Origin: UBA9732 sp963609725
GTDB lineage: Bacteria; Spirochaetota; Spirochaetia; Sphaerochaetales; Sphaerochaetaceae
DNA: 38,000 bases
Reading direction: 5' to 3'
NCBI GenBank assembly: GCA_963609725.1
Contig: CAVDLI010000007.1
Span: 1 to 38,000, forward strand
The position numbers and the translations under genes are program-made. Below, piece after piece: positions 14,214 to 22,559 of this stretch. How positions within the stretch are numbered: the first letter of the stretch is position 1; each line of letters begins with the position of its first letter. The notes under the pieces were generated by a model, which worked only from the letters and a program-made list of their open reading frames with translations, had not been told where the DNA came from and did not search any database.

Positions 14214-15919
14214 TGCCTAAATTTGAAACGACTGAGAAAATGTTTTTTGACCTAATGGGTCGCTCATATACCGATTCTGAACTTGAAGAAATTTTCCCTC
14301 GTGCAAAAGCAGAACTTGATGAGCATGACGAGCAAAATCATGTTCTAAAAATTGAGCTTAACGATACAAACAGGCCTGACTTGTGGTCAGCTATGGGACT
14401 TGCTCGTCTTTTGAAAAATTATGACAATCCACAAACAAGTGAGTATGATTTCTTTTCTTCAAAAGTTTATACAGCAGACAACCACGGGCGCGAGTTACAT
14501 GTTGGAGATAAAGCAATACAAGTAAGACCTTTCTCTTGTGGCTTTGTTGCTACTGGGAAAGTTGTAGATGAACAAATATTGCTAACTCTCATCCAAAGCC
14601 AAGAAAAACTTTGTTGGAACTTTGGAAGAAAAAGACGCTCAATTGCAATGGGAATTTATCGTAATGATTTAATTCAGTATCCAATTCATTATGATGGTGC
14701 AGATCCTGATAAGACTCATTTCAAGCCTCTTCACATGGATGAAGATTTGACTTTGAGACAAATTTGTGAAAAACATCCTAAAGGTAAAGAATATGGATAT
14801 ATAGTAGCCGACAAGCCTGTGTACCCTTATCTTTATGATGATTCAAATGAGCCTCTTTCAATGCCACCTGTCATTAACAGTTCTCGTGTTGGTGCTGTAG
14901 AAGTTGGAGATGAGAATTTATTTGTAGAATTATCAGGAACAGTGTTAAAAGACGTTCTTCTTTGTGCTTCTATCATGGCTTGTGATATGGCAGACTTGGG
15001 TTTTAATATTGAACCAATTAAAGTCATCTACCCTTATGAGACAGAATTTGGCAAAGAAATTACAGTTCCTTATTACTTCCAAGACAGTGCAAGCTGTACT
15101 TTAGAGCAAATCCACAAGACTTTGGGTGAAAAAATCTCTATTGATGATGCAAAAGAAGCTCTTCTTAGAATGGGTGTTTATAGTGTGAGTGAGGGCAATA
15201 GAATTTATATTACTTGCCCTGAATACAGAAACGATTTTCTTCATGCTGTAGATGTTGTAGAAGATGTAATGATTGGTTATGGACTTGAAAAATTCACACC
15301 TACTATTCCAAAGGATTTTACTGTTGGTCGTCTTTCACCTGCAGAAGAATTTGGGCGTAAAATCAAAGACATTATGATTGGCATGGGTTTTCAGGAAATG
15401 ATGTACAATTACTTGGGAAGCCGTCGTGAATATGTAGACAACATGCACATACAGGGCGACAAAGTCATAATGATTGCAAACCCAATGTCTGAAAATTTTG
15501 AAGCTGTACGTCCTTCAATTATTCCATCTTTACTTGAAAGTGAAAGTGTATCGGGACATGCTACATATCCTCACAACATATTTGAAGTTGGTAAAATTGC
15601 ATATCTTGAGCCGTCTGATAATAGCGGGACTGTCACCCGCAACAGTCTTGGATTTATGTCTGCAAATGTAAGTGTTGGTTTTAATGAAGCAAACAGTTTT
15701 GTAAATACTCTTATGTACTTTATAAAAGCCGACTACTGTCTCAAAGCTCCAGAAAATGACCCAAGATTTATCCCTGGAAGATGTGCTCAAATTATGGTAA
15801 AAGGCCATAATGTTGGGACCTTTGGAGAAGTTCATCCTTCTGTTCTAGAGAGCTGGGGATGCGGAATGCCGGTTGTTGTTTGTGAAATAGACTTAGACTC
15901 TCTTATGCAACTTATATAA
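14213..15919 (+). CDS. pheT: Phenylalanyl-tRNA synthetase beta subunit, archaeal type
   Basis: At 568 residues it is the short archaeal/eukaryotic beta subunit; bacterial PheT is about 800 and has an OB-fold N-terminal and an FDX C-terminal domain, both lacking here. Visible parts are ELNDTNRPDLWSAMGLARLL near residue 50 (B1), the B3/4 editing region (about 110-260), B5 (LRMGVYSVSEGNRIYITCP) and a class II-like pseudo-catalytic core from VVEDVMIGYGLEKF to the end. Ends GTFGEVHPSVLESWG, also typical. Translation is coupled to pheS. Confidence 0.96.
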   Translation: MPKFETTEKMFFDLMGRSYTDSELEEIFPRAKAELDEHDEQNHVLKIELNDTNRPDLWSAMGLARLLKNYDNPQTSEYDFFSSKVYTADNHGRELHVGDKAIQVRPFSCGFVATGKVVDEQILLTLIQSQEKLCWNFGRKRRSIAMGIYRNDLIQYPIHYDGADPDKTHFKPLHMDEDLTLRQICEKHPKGKEYGYIVADKPVYPYLYDDSNEPLSMPPVINSSRVGAVEVGDENLFVELSGTVLKDVLLCASIMACDMADLGFNIEPIKVIYPYETEFGKEITVPYYFQDSASCTLEQIHKTLGEKISIDDAKEALLRMGVYSVSEGNRIYITCPEYRNDFLHAVDVVEDVMIGYGLEKFTPTIPKDFTVGRLSPAEEFGRKIKDIMIGMGFQEMMYNYLGSRREYVDNMHIQGDKVIMIANPMSENFEAVRPSIIPSLLESESVSGHATYPHNIFEVGKIAYLEPSDNSGTVTRNSLGFMSANVSVGFNEANSFVNTLMYFIKADYCLKAPENDPRFIPGRCAQIMVKGHNVGTFGEVHPSVLESWGCGMPVVVCEIDLDSLMQLI

Positions 15920-16010
15920 GTATGAGTTAGTGTAAGTCAGTATAAGTTAGTATAGACGGATATAAGTTGAGTATAAGTCAGTATAAGCGAATATAAGTGA
16001 AGCATAATAG
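15920..16010. repeat. Degenerate ~10-bp tandem repeat, AGTATAAGTY type
   Basis: Seven to eight imperfect units of GTATAAGT-like sequence follow the pheT stop directly. They lead into the 9-bp array described next. No coding potential. Confidence 0.6.
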
Positions 16011-16032
16011 CTTGTATAATTTTGTAAAATTT

Positions 16033-16131
16033 GTGTAAGTTGCATAATTTGCATAATTTGCGTAATTTGTGTAATTTGCGTAATTTGCATAATTTGCGTA
16101 ATTTGCATAATTTGCGTAATTTGCGTAACAA
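16033..16131. repeat. 9-bp tandem repeat GCRTAATTT abutting the E1-alpha start codon
   Basis: Nine consecutive units from 16042 to 16122 (GCATAATTT, GCGTAATTT or GTGTAATTT), flanked by degenerate units GTGTAAGTT and GCGTAACAA. The tract ends three bases before the ATG at 16135. Each GCATAATTT unit contains CATAAT, close to a -10 box. Confidence 0.9.
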
Positions 16132-16134
16132 GGT

Positions 16135-17181
16135 ATGGAAAAGGATTTTTTGCTGAACATCCTACGTCTCATGTTAGACTCTAGATTTTTTGAAGAAAAA
16201 ACAGAAGAACTTTTTTCTTGCGGTCTTATACATGGAACAGTCCACCTTGCAAATGGACAAGAAGCATCTCAAGCAGGATTATGTGTTGCTTTAGAAGATG
16301 GAGACTGGATAGTTCCAACTCATAGATGCCATGGATTTACTATATGCCGTGGCAGCAGTCCTTATGCTATGTTCTCTGAAATGTTAGGCTCAAAACATGG
16401 GCTTGCAAAAGGCCTTGGTGGCAGTATGCATATGCCAGATTCTTCTTCTTGGAATTTGGGCTCGTCTGCTGTTGTGGGCTCTGGTGTTCCGCTTGCTACA
16501 GGTATTGCTTTTTGGAATAAATTTCAAAACATTGGGAATGCAAGTTTTGCTGTCTCTTCGTTTTCAAACCCAAAGGATTTTAAGATAAAACCTGTTAAGA
16601 ATATAAGCGTTGCTATTTTTGGAGACGGAGCATCAAGCCGTGGTAGTATTCATGAAAGTATGAATTTAGCTTCTATTTGGAAACTTCCTGTGCTTTTTTA
16701 TTGTGAAAACAACCATTATGGAATGTCTGCTTCAAGTAGCGTTATGATAAGTTCTAACACAGTTTCTTCTAGAGCCCGCTCTTATAATATGCCGGGGGCA
16801 ACTATATTTGGAAACGATGTCCTACAAGTCTATAATGAAGCAAAAAAAGCTATCTCTTATATAAAAGAAGGCCATGGCCCATACCTTTTAGAAGTTATGA
16901 CATACCGCACGAAAGGACATTCAAGAAACGATAAAAGAATATATAGAAGTCCTGAAGAAGAAAAACGTTGGATTGAAAAAGATCCAATAAAACTATTTGA
17001 GAAAAAACTAATAGATTTAGCTTTATGTTCTGTGGATGAAATTAAGGCTCTTGAACTTCAACGGCGTGAATACATAGAAATGCAAGCTCAAAAAGCTATA
17101 GAGAACAAAGATGACAAACTCACTTTGCTAGAAGCTGAGAATTTGGTTTATGCAAATTCTGCAAAAATAGAGGACAAGTGA
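16135..17181 (+). CDS. pdhA: Thiamine-diphosphate dehydrogenase E1 component, alpha subunit (PdhA/AcoA family)
   Basis: E1-alpha of the 2-oxoacid dehydrogenase family, which decarboxylates pyruvate or a related acid with ThDP. The 348 residues show HLANGQEASQAGLC, THRCHGFTI, GLGGSMHM, and the ThDP motif GDGASSRGSIHESMNLASIW ending in ENN. An insertion of about 20 residues (ASFAVSSFSNPKDFKIKPVK) precedes the GDG motif. There is no clear Shine-Dalgarno; AAGG is only one base from the ATG and the 9-bp array lies directly upstream. It overlaps the beta-subunit gene. No E2 or E3 gene is in the window, so the complex (PDH or acetoin dehydrogenase) cannot be fixed. Confidence 0.9.
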   Translation: MEKDFLLNILRLMLDSRFFEEKTEELFSCGLIHGTVHLANGQEASQAGLCVALEDGDWIVPTHRCHGFTICRGSSPYAMFSEMLGSKHGLAKGLGGSMHMPDSSSWNLGSSAVVGSGVPLATGIAFWNKFQNIGNASFAVSSFSNPKDFKIKPVKNISVAIFGDGASSRGSIHESMNLASIWKLPVLFYCENNHYGMSASSSVMISSNTVSSRARSYNMPGATIFGNDVLQVYNEAKKAISYIKEGHGPYLLEVMTYRTKGHSRNDKRIYRSPEEEKRWIEKDPIKLFEKKLIDLALCSVDEIKALELQRREYIEMQAQKAIENKDDKLTLLEAENLVYANSAKIEDK

Positions 17182-17183
17182 GT

Positions 17184-18146
17184 ATGATTACTTTTAGAGA
17201 TGCTATTAAAAAAGCTTTAGCTGATGAAATGCTTTCAAATCCAAAGGTTGTACTTTTTGGTGAAGATGTTGGAGTATATGGCGGTTGTTTCAAAGTTACA
17301 GAGTCTTTGTATAAAGATTTTCCAAATCAAATCATAGACACTCCTGTTTCAGAAGAAGGTTTTACAGGCATGGCTGTTGGTGCTGCAATGATGGGGCTGC
17401 GCCCTGTTGTAGAAATTATGTATGCAGATTTCTTTACTCTTATTTTTGACCCAATTGTCAATCATGCAGCTAAAACGCACTTTATGAGTGGTGGTCAGTT
17501 TTCTTGTCCCATAACAATTAGACTTCCAGAAGGAAGTGGCACAGGACATGGAGCACAACACACTCAAAGCCCTGAAGCTTTATTCCAAAACTGTGCTGGT
17601 CTAAAAATGGTTGCTCCGTCTTGCCCTTCTGATGCTTATTATCTTCTACGAGCTGCTATAAATGATGATAATCCAGTACTCTTTTTTGAGCATAAAATGT
17701 TGTATTCTCTAGAAGGAGAAATTGGAAAAGAGCCTTTAGAGATAGGAAAAGCAAAAGTTCTTTGCATTGGAAACGATATTACTATAATTTCATATTCAAG
17801 AGCTGTTCATACAGCATTAGAAGTGTCTTCTCTTCTAGAAAAAGATGGTATAAAAGCTACTGTAATTGACCTTTGCACTCTAAAACCAATTGATTACGAT
17901 ACAATTTTTAGAGAAGTTAAAAAAACTGGTCGTGCTGTTGTGATACAGGACCCAAGTGCTACAGGTGGCATTAGCTCACAAGTTGTATCTCAAATTTGTT
18001 CTAATGCTGAAACATTTAAGTCATTAAAAATGCCCGTTGTGCAAATTGGTGGGAAATGCACTCCAGTTCCTTTTTCTAAAGACTTAGAGAAAGACAGCAT
18101 TCCTAATGCAAAAGATTGTGTTTCAAAAATACTTGAAGTTTCGTGA
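17184..18146 (+). CDS. pdhB: Thiamine-diphosphate dehydrogenase E1 component, beta subunit
   Basis: Forms the alpha2-beta2 E1 with the preceding product. Starts MITFRDAIKKALADEM, typical for the family, then VVLFGEDVGVYGGCFKVT, DTPVSEEGFTGMAVGAAM, and HGAQHTQSPEALF; the C-terminal transketolase domain (ATVIDLCTLKPIDYDTI) is complete. 320 residues. GAGG lies ten bases before the ATG at 17184; a GTG at 17178 overlaps the alpha stop (GTGA) with spacing four and is an equally plausible start. No lipoyl E2 follows; the next gene is on the other strand. Substrate could be pyruvate or another 2-oxoacid. Confidence 0.9.
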   Translation: MITFRDAIKKALADEMLSNPKVVLFGEDVGVYGGCFKVTESLYKDFPNQIIDTPVSEEGFTGMAVGAAMMGLRPVVEIMYADFFTLIFDPIVNHAAKTHFMSGGQFSCPITIRLPEGSGTGHGAQHTQSPEALFQNCAGLKMVAPSCPSDAYYLLRAAINDDNPVLFFEHKMLYSLEGEIGKEPLEIGKAKVLCIGNDITIISYSRAVHTALEVSSLLEKDGIKATVIDLCTLKPIDYDTIFREVKKTGRAVVIQDPSATGGISSQVVSQICSNAETFKSLKMPVVQIGGKCTPVPFSKDLEKDSIPNAKDCVSKILEVS

Positions 18147-18238
18147 GCTTTGCGAACTTTGTGCGGTTTTGAGTTTTGCAAGATTTGCGAGATTTGCGAG
18201 CTTTTCCAAGTGTTTCTTACACGTGTTTTCTTAAAAAC

Positions 18239-19441
18239 TTATGCAAGTTGTGTTTTGCTGTATTGAATGCATATATTTTTGAATTCTTCTAAAAATGCTT
18301 GTATTTTATTTTCATCAACGCATAAAGATGAGCCTTGAAATACTTGTGCTTTGCCTCCACCTTTTGCGTCTATCATTGAAAGAAGGGAGACTCTAAGTTC
18401 GTTAAAGTTTATTTTCTCAAACTTCCCTTTTAACACTATGAGCCACAGCGTTCTTTCTTTTTCAATCTTTACTCCGCAAAAAGCAATATTTTCAATTTCA
18501 TTACAAGCATGAGAAAACGAAGCAAGATCCAAGTTATCATCAACAATAATTGTTGCAATATCTTCTTTTACATTTTCTTTTATACGATAGCTTGCAAGAG
18601 CTTTCATTATATTATTTTTTGCATGAGTTGCGTTATTTAAGGCATCATTTAGATTTTCAATCTTATTTACAAGCTCACTAGAACGGCATGTAAGTTTTAA
18701 GGCTAAAGTCTCACATATTTTGACATCTTCAAGAGCACTTTCTAATGCAGTATCTCCACATTTGAAGTAAAGCCGTACATGACCTCTTATGATTTCTTGT
18801 TTTACATAATAAATAAGACGTATTTCTGAAGTAGTTGCAACGTGAACACCTCCACATGCAATTTTATCTACTTTTTCTATTTCTACTATGCGCACATCTC
18901 CATCAACTTTGATTGAACGTCTTAAGCCTAATGCTAATGCTTTTTCGTGGCTCATTTGGTGATATAAAACTTTGTGATTTTCTTTTATTGCATTGTTAGC
19001 AGCCCTTACTAAGTCTTCAATTATCTTTGAAGGAACCTCTTTTTGGTCTACTTCTATTGTCAGGTAATCTTCTCCCAAATGAACAGCTACAGTGCCTATT
19101 GAAAACATTGTATACAAAAGCCCAGACAGCATATGCTGAGCTGTATGCATGACCATATATTTGCGTCTATGAGTCCAATCAAGTGTAAGAGTTGTTGTAT
19201 CACCTTCTTTGAAAGACACATTACTGTCAATCACAAGAACAGAGTCCCCATTCTCGTCTTTTTTAGTGTCTTGAACTTTATAAGAGCCTAAAAACCCTTT
19301 GTCCCCTGGCTGGCCTCCACATTCTGGATAAAAAATTGTTGGATTTGTATATACAAGAACATGAGTCTTATTTTGTATTATTTTCTCAATTTTGCATTGT
19401 GTACTCTTAAGATATGGGGCTGTGTAGTAGAGTTTTTCCAT
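18239..19441 (-). CDS. AlaX-type alanyl-tRNA editing protein with DHHA1-like domain
   Basis: Hydrolyses Ser- or Gly-mischarged tRNA-Ala in trans. N-terminal beta domain with FYPECGGQPGDKG, zinc motif HTAQHMLSG (about residues 99-107) and the second zinc half CGGVHV (about 195-200) as in the AlaRS editing domain. A coiled-coil stretch precedes a C-terminal DHHA1-like domain with DAKGGGKAQVFQGS. At 400 residues it is the long AlaX form. No Shine-Dalgarno is visible, and a -10 box ends seven bases before the ATG, so the mRNA is probably leaderless. Divergent from the 184-residue spirochaete unknown. Confidence 0.92.
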   Translation of the reverse strand: MEKLYYTAPYLKSTQCKIEKIIQNKTHVLVYTNPTIFYPECGGQPGDKGFLGSYKVQDTKKDENGDSVLVIDSNVSFKEGDTTTLTLDWTHRRKYMVMHTAQHMLSGLLYTMFSIGTVAVHLGEDYLTIEVDQKEVPSKIIEDLVRAANNAIKENHKVLYHQMSHEKALALGLRRSIKVDGDVRIVEIEKVDKIACGGVHVATTSEIRLIYYVKQEIIRGHVRLYFKCGDTALESALEDVKICETLALKLTCRSSELVNKIENLNDALNNATHAKNNIMKALASYRIKENVKEDIATIIVDDNLDLASFSHACNEIENIAFCGVKIEKERTLWLIVLKGKFEKINFNELRVSLLSMIDAKGGGKAQVFQGSSLCVDENKIQAFLEEFKNICIQYSKTQLA

Positions 19442-19448
19442 GCAAAAA

Positions 19449-19477
19449 AGAATACAGTGTAGATTTTGTTGTGTCTA
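19449..19477 (-). promoter_or_regulatory. Promoter of the AlaX gene, predicted leaderless
   Basis: TAGACA (19472-19477), 17-bp spacer, TATTCT (19449-19454). The expected transcript start is at or one base before the ATG at 19441. Confidence 0.55.
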
Positions 19478-19546
19478 TGGTTTTAAGTACATTGCCCATT
19501 GCTACTCTGCGCTATTCTGTATGCATTACAGATTTGGGAACATGCG

Positions 19547-19575
19547 TTGTCCATAAATAAAAAAATGATTATCTT
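19547..19575 (+). promoter_or_regulatory. Promoter of the 19608 gene
   Basis: TTGTCC (19547-19552), 17-bp spacer, TATCTT (19570-19575). It gives a leader of about 25 bases that contains the GGAGG site. Confidence 0.6.
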
Positions 19576-19607
19576 ACAAGTGCGAATTGGAAAGTTACGG
19601 AGGAAAT

Positions 19608-20162
19608 ATGTCAAAGATAAAATCGGCCTGGGAGCTTGCGCTTGAAAAAACAAAAGATATCGTCATCGATGAGGCTAAATATAAAGAAAATACGCTTGAG
19701 AAAGAAGGAATGGCGTTGGCGGGTAAATTTCTCAATTCAGCTGAAATGCAAGATAGCGAGCTTGGCGCAAAATATGACTCTTACAGCCAAGAAGACAGCG
19801 TTTTTGTGCGCCGGGGAATTGCCAATGCTGTGTTTGCAAATCTTGGACTGCCATCAGATTCTCTTTACGAGATGCGTTTTGAAAGAATTGTTGCGCTTGT
19901 CGTTCTAATTGCGCCAGAAAGCAGCTCTGCGGTTGGCATAATTAGGCAAATTGGTGATTTGTTTGCGCAATACATAAAACATAAGACCGATTTCATTGAG
20001 CGCATGCAAGAGCAATTAAGACAAGCTATGGAAGAAAATCCAGATAGCACAAATACTGCTCAATATGCACAATTAATACAACAAAATTTGAAAAAATTAG
20101 ATGCCCAATACCAAGGGGCTTTGGACAATGCAAAAGATAGTCTCAAAGAAAGCCTTGCTTAA
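19608..20162 (+). CDS. Conserved protein of unknown function, spirochaete style
   Basis: 184 residues, start at ATG after a strong GGAGG (a TTG seven codons upstream has none). It begins SKIKSAWELALEKTKDI and is mostly helical and charged, with one apolar segment (RIVALVVLIAPESSSAVG) too short and too polar around it to be a clear membrane helix, and a glutamine-rich C-terminal coiled-coil region (about 125-184). I recall similar short SALELALEKT-type proteins in other spirochaetes but know no function. It has its own promoter and stands alone. No signal peptide. Confidence 0.8.
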   Translation: MSKIKSAWELALEKTKDIVIDEAKYKENTLEKEGMALAGKFLNSAEMQDSELGAKYDSYSQEDSVFVRRGIANAVFANLGLPSDSLYEMRFERIVALVVLIAPESSSAVGIIRQIGDLFAQYIKHKTDFIERMQEQLRQAMEENPDSTNTAQYAQLIQQNLKKLDAQYQGALDNAKDSLKESLA

Positions 20163-20173
20163 ATAAGAAAGCC

Positions 20174-20203
20174 TTGTCTAAATTTAGCTCTATTTTGTAT
20201 AAT
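20174..20203 (+). promoter_or_regulatory. Promoter upstream of a 39-codon ORF
   Basis: TTGTCT (20174-20179), 18-bp spacer, perfect TATAAT (20198-20203). A GGAGG follows at 20241-20245. Confidence 0.6.
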
Positions 20204-20252
20204 CAATTTTTGGGGTCATAGACCTGTTAATACTTTGTAAGGAGGAATTGTC

Positions 20253-20372
20253 ATGGAAGCTGGTAGTAGTAGCTTATTTGCAGACTCTGATCCTGTTCCG
20301 CTTGGTACGAACCTAGTACAAACTTGGTACAAAACTGGTACAAACCTCCTTTTGGAACAAGCTCTCAATTAG
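20253..20372 (+). CDS. Possible 39-residue small protein
   Basis: ATG eight bases after AAGGAGG, with a good promoter upstream, and stop TAG. It reads MEAGSSSLFADSDPVPLGTN, then LVQTWYKTGTNLLLEQALN. The middle derives from a ~12-bp repeat (GGTACAAAC, four times), which argues that part of it may be minisatellite DNA. No family recognised. Alternatively this is a leader peptide or a decayed gene. Confidence 0.4.
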   Translation: MEAGSSSLFADSDPVPLGTNLVQTWYKTGTNLLLEQALN

Positions 20373-20384
20373 TTTTTTCATTTA

Positions 20385-20700
20385 ATAGTGTATAAATGTT
20401 AGTAGCGTGTGTAAACGTTAGTAGTGTAAGAGAACGTTAGTAGCGTGTAGGCACACGACCGGTAGACACTTTACAGACAGACACATGATAGGTGAATACA
20501 CAGCAGGTAGACACGTGGAAGACAAACACGTGGCAGGTGCATAGCAGACAGGCACATGACAGACAGACACGTGGCAGTTTTCTAAATTGTTTATAATTTG
20601 GTTTCTGTTTTGGATTCTGTCTTAGTTTTACCTTTGGTTATGCCTTGGTTTCAGCCCGGGTTTAGACTGGGTTCTGCCTAGAGTTTGTTGAAAAATTCTA
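20385..20700. repeat. Three adjoining degenerate minisatellites upstream of mgtE
   Basis: First, about three ~22-bp units with AACGTTAGTAGYGTG (20390-20450). Second, GACAGACACGTGGCAG-like units (20455-20578). Third, T/G-rich units like TTGGTTTCTG (20595-20690). There is no ORF of note. A TATAAT at about 20589-20594 could serve mgtE, about 190 bases away. Confidence 0.6.
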
Positions 20701-20785
20701 ATTCGGGAGCGTACAGTTTAACAGAGTAATCTGCAACAGCCACTCAAATCCAACTCTGACTTTTCCAAAGCCAGGGAGATTGCAT

Positions 20786-22162
20786 ATGGTTCAACAAAGT
20801 GCAACATTGGAAAACACTCTCAAAACTTTAGTTAAGAACAAAAAGTACTCATCTGTAAAAGACATTTTAGTAACAATGAATCCTTCAGACATTGCTGCTA
20901 TATTTGACGATTTGACAGAAGAACAACTGCCAATCATGTTTAGATTGTTACCCAAAGCATTGGCAGCAGATTCATTTGTTGAAATGAATACAGACAATCA
21001 AGAACTCCTCATAAAAGGGTTTTCAGACACAGAGCTTAAGCAAGTGCTTGATGAGATGTATGTTGATGATACTGTTGATATAGTTGAAGAAATGCCTGCA
21101 AATGTTGTCAGCAGAATCTTAAAACAAGTTACTCCTGAAAAGCGCAGAGACATAAATGAAATATTAAGATATCCAGAAAACTCTGCCGGCTCAATTATGA
21201 CAACAGAGTATGTCTCTCTTAGTCCCAAAATGACTGTAAAAGAAGCATTTAAGCGCATTAGAGAAACAGGAGTAGACAAAGAAACTATTTATACTTGTTA
21301 TGTTCTTTCTTCTTTCAACCGGTTATTAGGATTAGTCTCTGCAAAAAGTCTCATGCTTGAAAAAAATGAAGACGCAACTATAGAAAGCCTTATGACATCA
21401 AACGTCATAACTGTTAACACAAAAATGGACCAAGAAGAAGTTGCTAAAACTCTTTCCAAATACAACTTTATTGCAATTCCTGTTGTTGATAGTGAAGACA
21501 GAATGGTTGGTATTGTAACTTTTGACGATGCAATGGATGTCATGGTTCAAGAAGCCACTGAAGATATTACAATTATGTCTGGACAGACACCATATGAAAA
21601 AACATATCTTAAAACATCCCCTTGGGAACTTTTCAAGCATAGAATTCCATGGCTCATGATTCTCATGGTATCAGCTACATTTACAGGTCTTATTATTACA
21701 AATTTTGAAGCAGCTTTGGCTGTTCATGTCATTCTTACAGCATTTATTCCAATGCTTATGGACACTGGAGGAAACTCAGGTTCACAGTCTTCTGTGACGG
21801 TCATTCGTGCTATTTCTTTGGGGGAAGTTGAATTTAATGATATTGGAAAAGTAATTATGAAAGAGTTTGCCACTTCCCTTATGTGTGGTGTAGCTCTAGC
21901 TCTTGCATGTTTTGCAAAAGTAATGCTTATAGACGGACTTCTTTTTCAAAATGACTCTGTTACTTTAATAGTTGCTTTTGCTGTTAGTCTTACTATGTGT
22001 ATTACAGTTGTTATTGCCAAACTCATTGGTTGTACATTACCTCTTTTTGCAAAAAAACTTGGGTTTGACCCTGCTGTTATGTCTAGTCCTTTCATTACGA
22101 CTATTGTGGATGCTCTTTCACTTTTAATTTATTTTGCAATTGCAACAGCAATATTGTTTTAG
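20786..22162 (+). CDS. mgtE: MgtE magnesium transporter/channel
   Basis: A Mg2+ channel gated by intracellular Mg. The 458 residues are standard: a superhelical N domain (about 1-125, NPSDIAAIFDDLTEEQ repeats), two CBS domains (about 130-255, with SAGSIMTTEYVSL and AIPVVDSEDRMVGIVTFDD), a plug helix and five membrane helices from about residue 285. The pore signature PMLMDTGGNSGSQSSV is present. GGGAG precedes the ATG by eight bases; a TTG two codons earlier is unlikely. No M-box-like riboswitch was evident in the repeat-filled upstream gap. Confidence 0.96.
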   Translation: MVQQSATLENTLKTLVKNKKYSSVKDILVTMNPSDIAAIFDDLTEEQLPIMFRLLPKALAADSFVEMNTDNQELLIKGFSDTELKQVLDEMYVDDTVDIVEEMPANVVSRILKQVTPEKRRDINEILRYPENSAGSIMTTEYVSLSPKMTVKEAFKRIRETGVDKETIYTCYVLSSFNRLLGLVSAKSLMLEKNEDATIESLMTSNVITVNTKMDQEEVAKTLSKYNFIAIPVVDSEDRMVGIVTFDDAMDVMVQEATEDITIMSGQTPYEKTYLKTSPWELFKHRIPWLMILMVSATFTGLIITNFEAALAVHVILTAFIPMLMDTGGNSGSQSSVTVIRAISLGEVEFNDIGKVIMKEFATSLMCGVALALACFAKVMLIDGLLFQNDSVTLIVAFAVSLTMCITVVIAKLIGCTLPLFAKKLGFDPAVMSSPFITTIVDALSLLIYFAIATAILF

Positions 22163-22559
22163 GATGAGTTTGAAAGTTCTAAGATAGAGTTTAAGTTACT
22201 TAAAAGTTGCAATGAAATGGCTTAAATGTAAATCAAGAGTAACTGGTGGTTTGAAAATAGCTTGAAAATGACTTAAAGGTGCATTGGAAGAGACTTAAAT
22301 GCGCCTTGGAAGTGGTTTAGTTTATGTGCAGAAAAGGCGCCTAGTTTATGCATAGAAAAAGCTTAACTGGTGCTTAAAAAACAACTTGTTGAGGTTTTTG
22401 CAAAATGAGCTTTGTGGAGATTGGTTTTGGATTTGCGAGATAAAAAGCATTTTCTGAAAACTGAAATAATACTTTGTGTATTATGAAGTTAGAAGAAATG
22501 CTCTTTTAGCCGAAAAGGCAAAGCCAAGATTCATGAAGACAGTTTTGCAAAAACCTCTG
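22163..22559. repeat. Gap of ~400 bases with degenerate repeats and two halves of the dispersed palindrome
   Basis: Units such as GACTTAAAGGTGCATTGGAA then GACTTAAATGCGCCTTGGAA, and TAGTTTATGTGCAGAAAAGG then TAGTTTATGCATAGAAAAAG, repeat with errors. At 22391-22405 stands GAGGTTTTTGCAAAA and at 22544-22558 its inverted partner TTTTGCAAAAACCTC, enclosing ~140 bases. No gene seen. Confidence 0.6.

Noticed and set aside
16033..16131. CRISPR array
   Set aside because: The 9-bp units are contiguous with no spacers, and no cas genes are near.
15937..16172. Minus-strand ORFs coding (LRKLCK)n and (NYA)n repeats
   Set aside because: They are translations of the 9-bp tandem DNA repeat in other frames, without ribosome site or family.
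20385..20785. Mg-sensing riboswitch before mgtE
   Set aside because: The gap is minisatellite DNA and no M-box-like conserved core was recognised.
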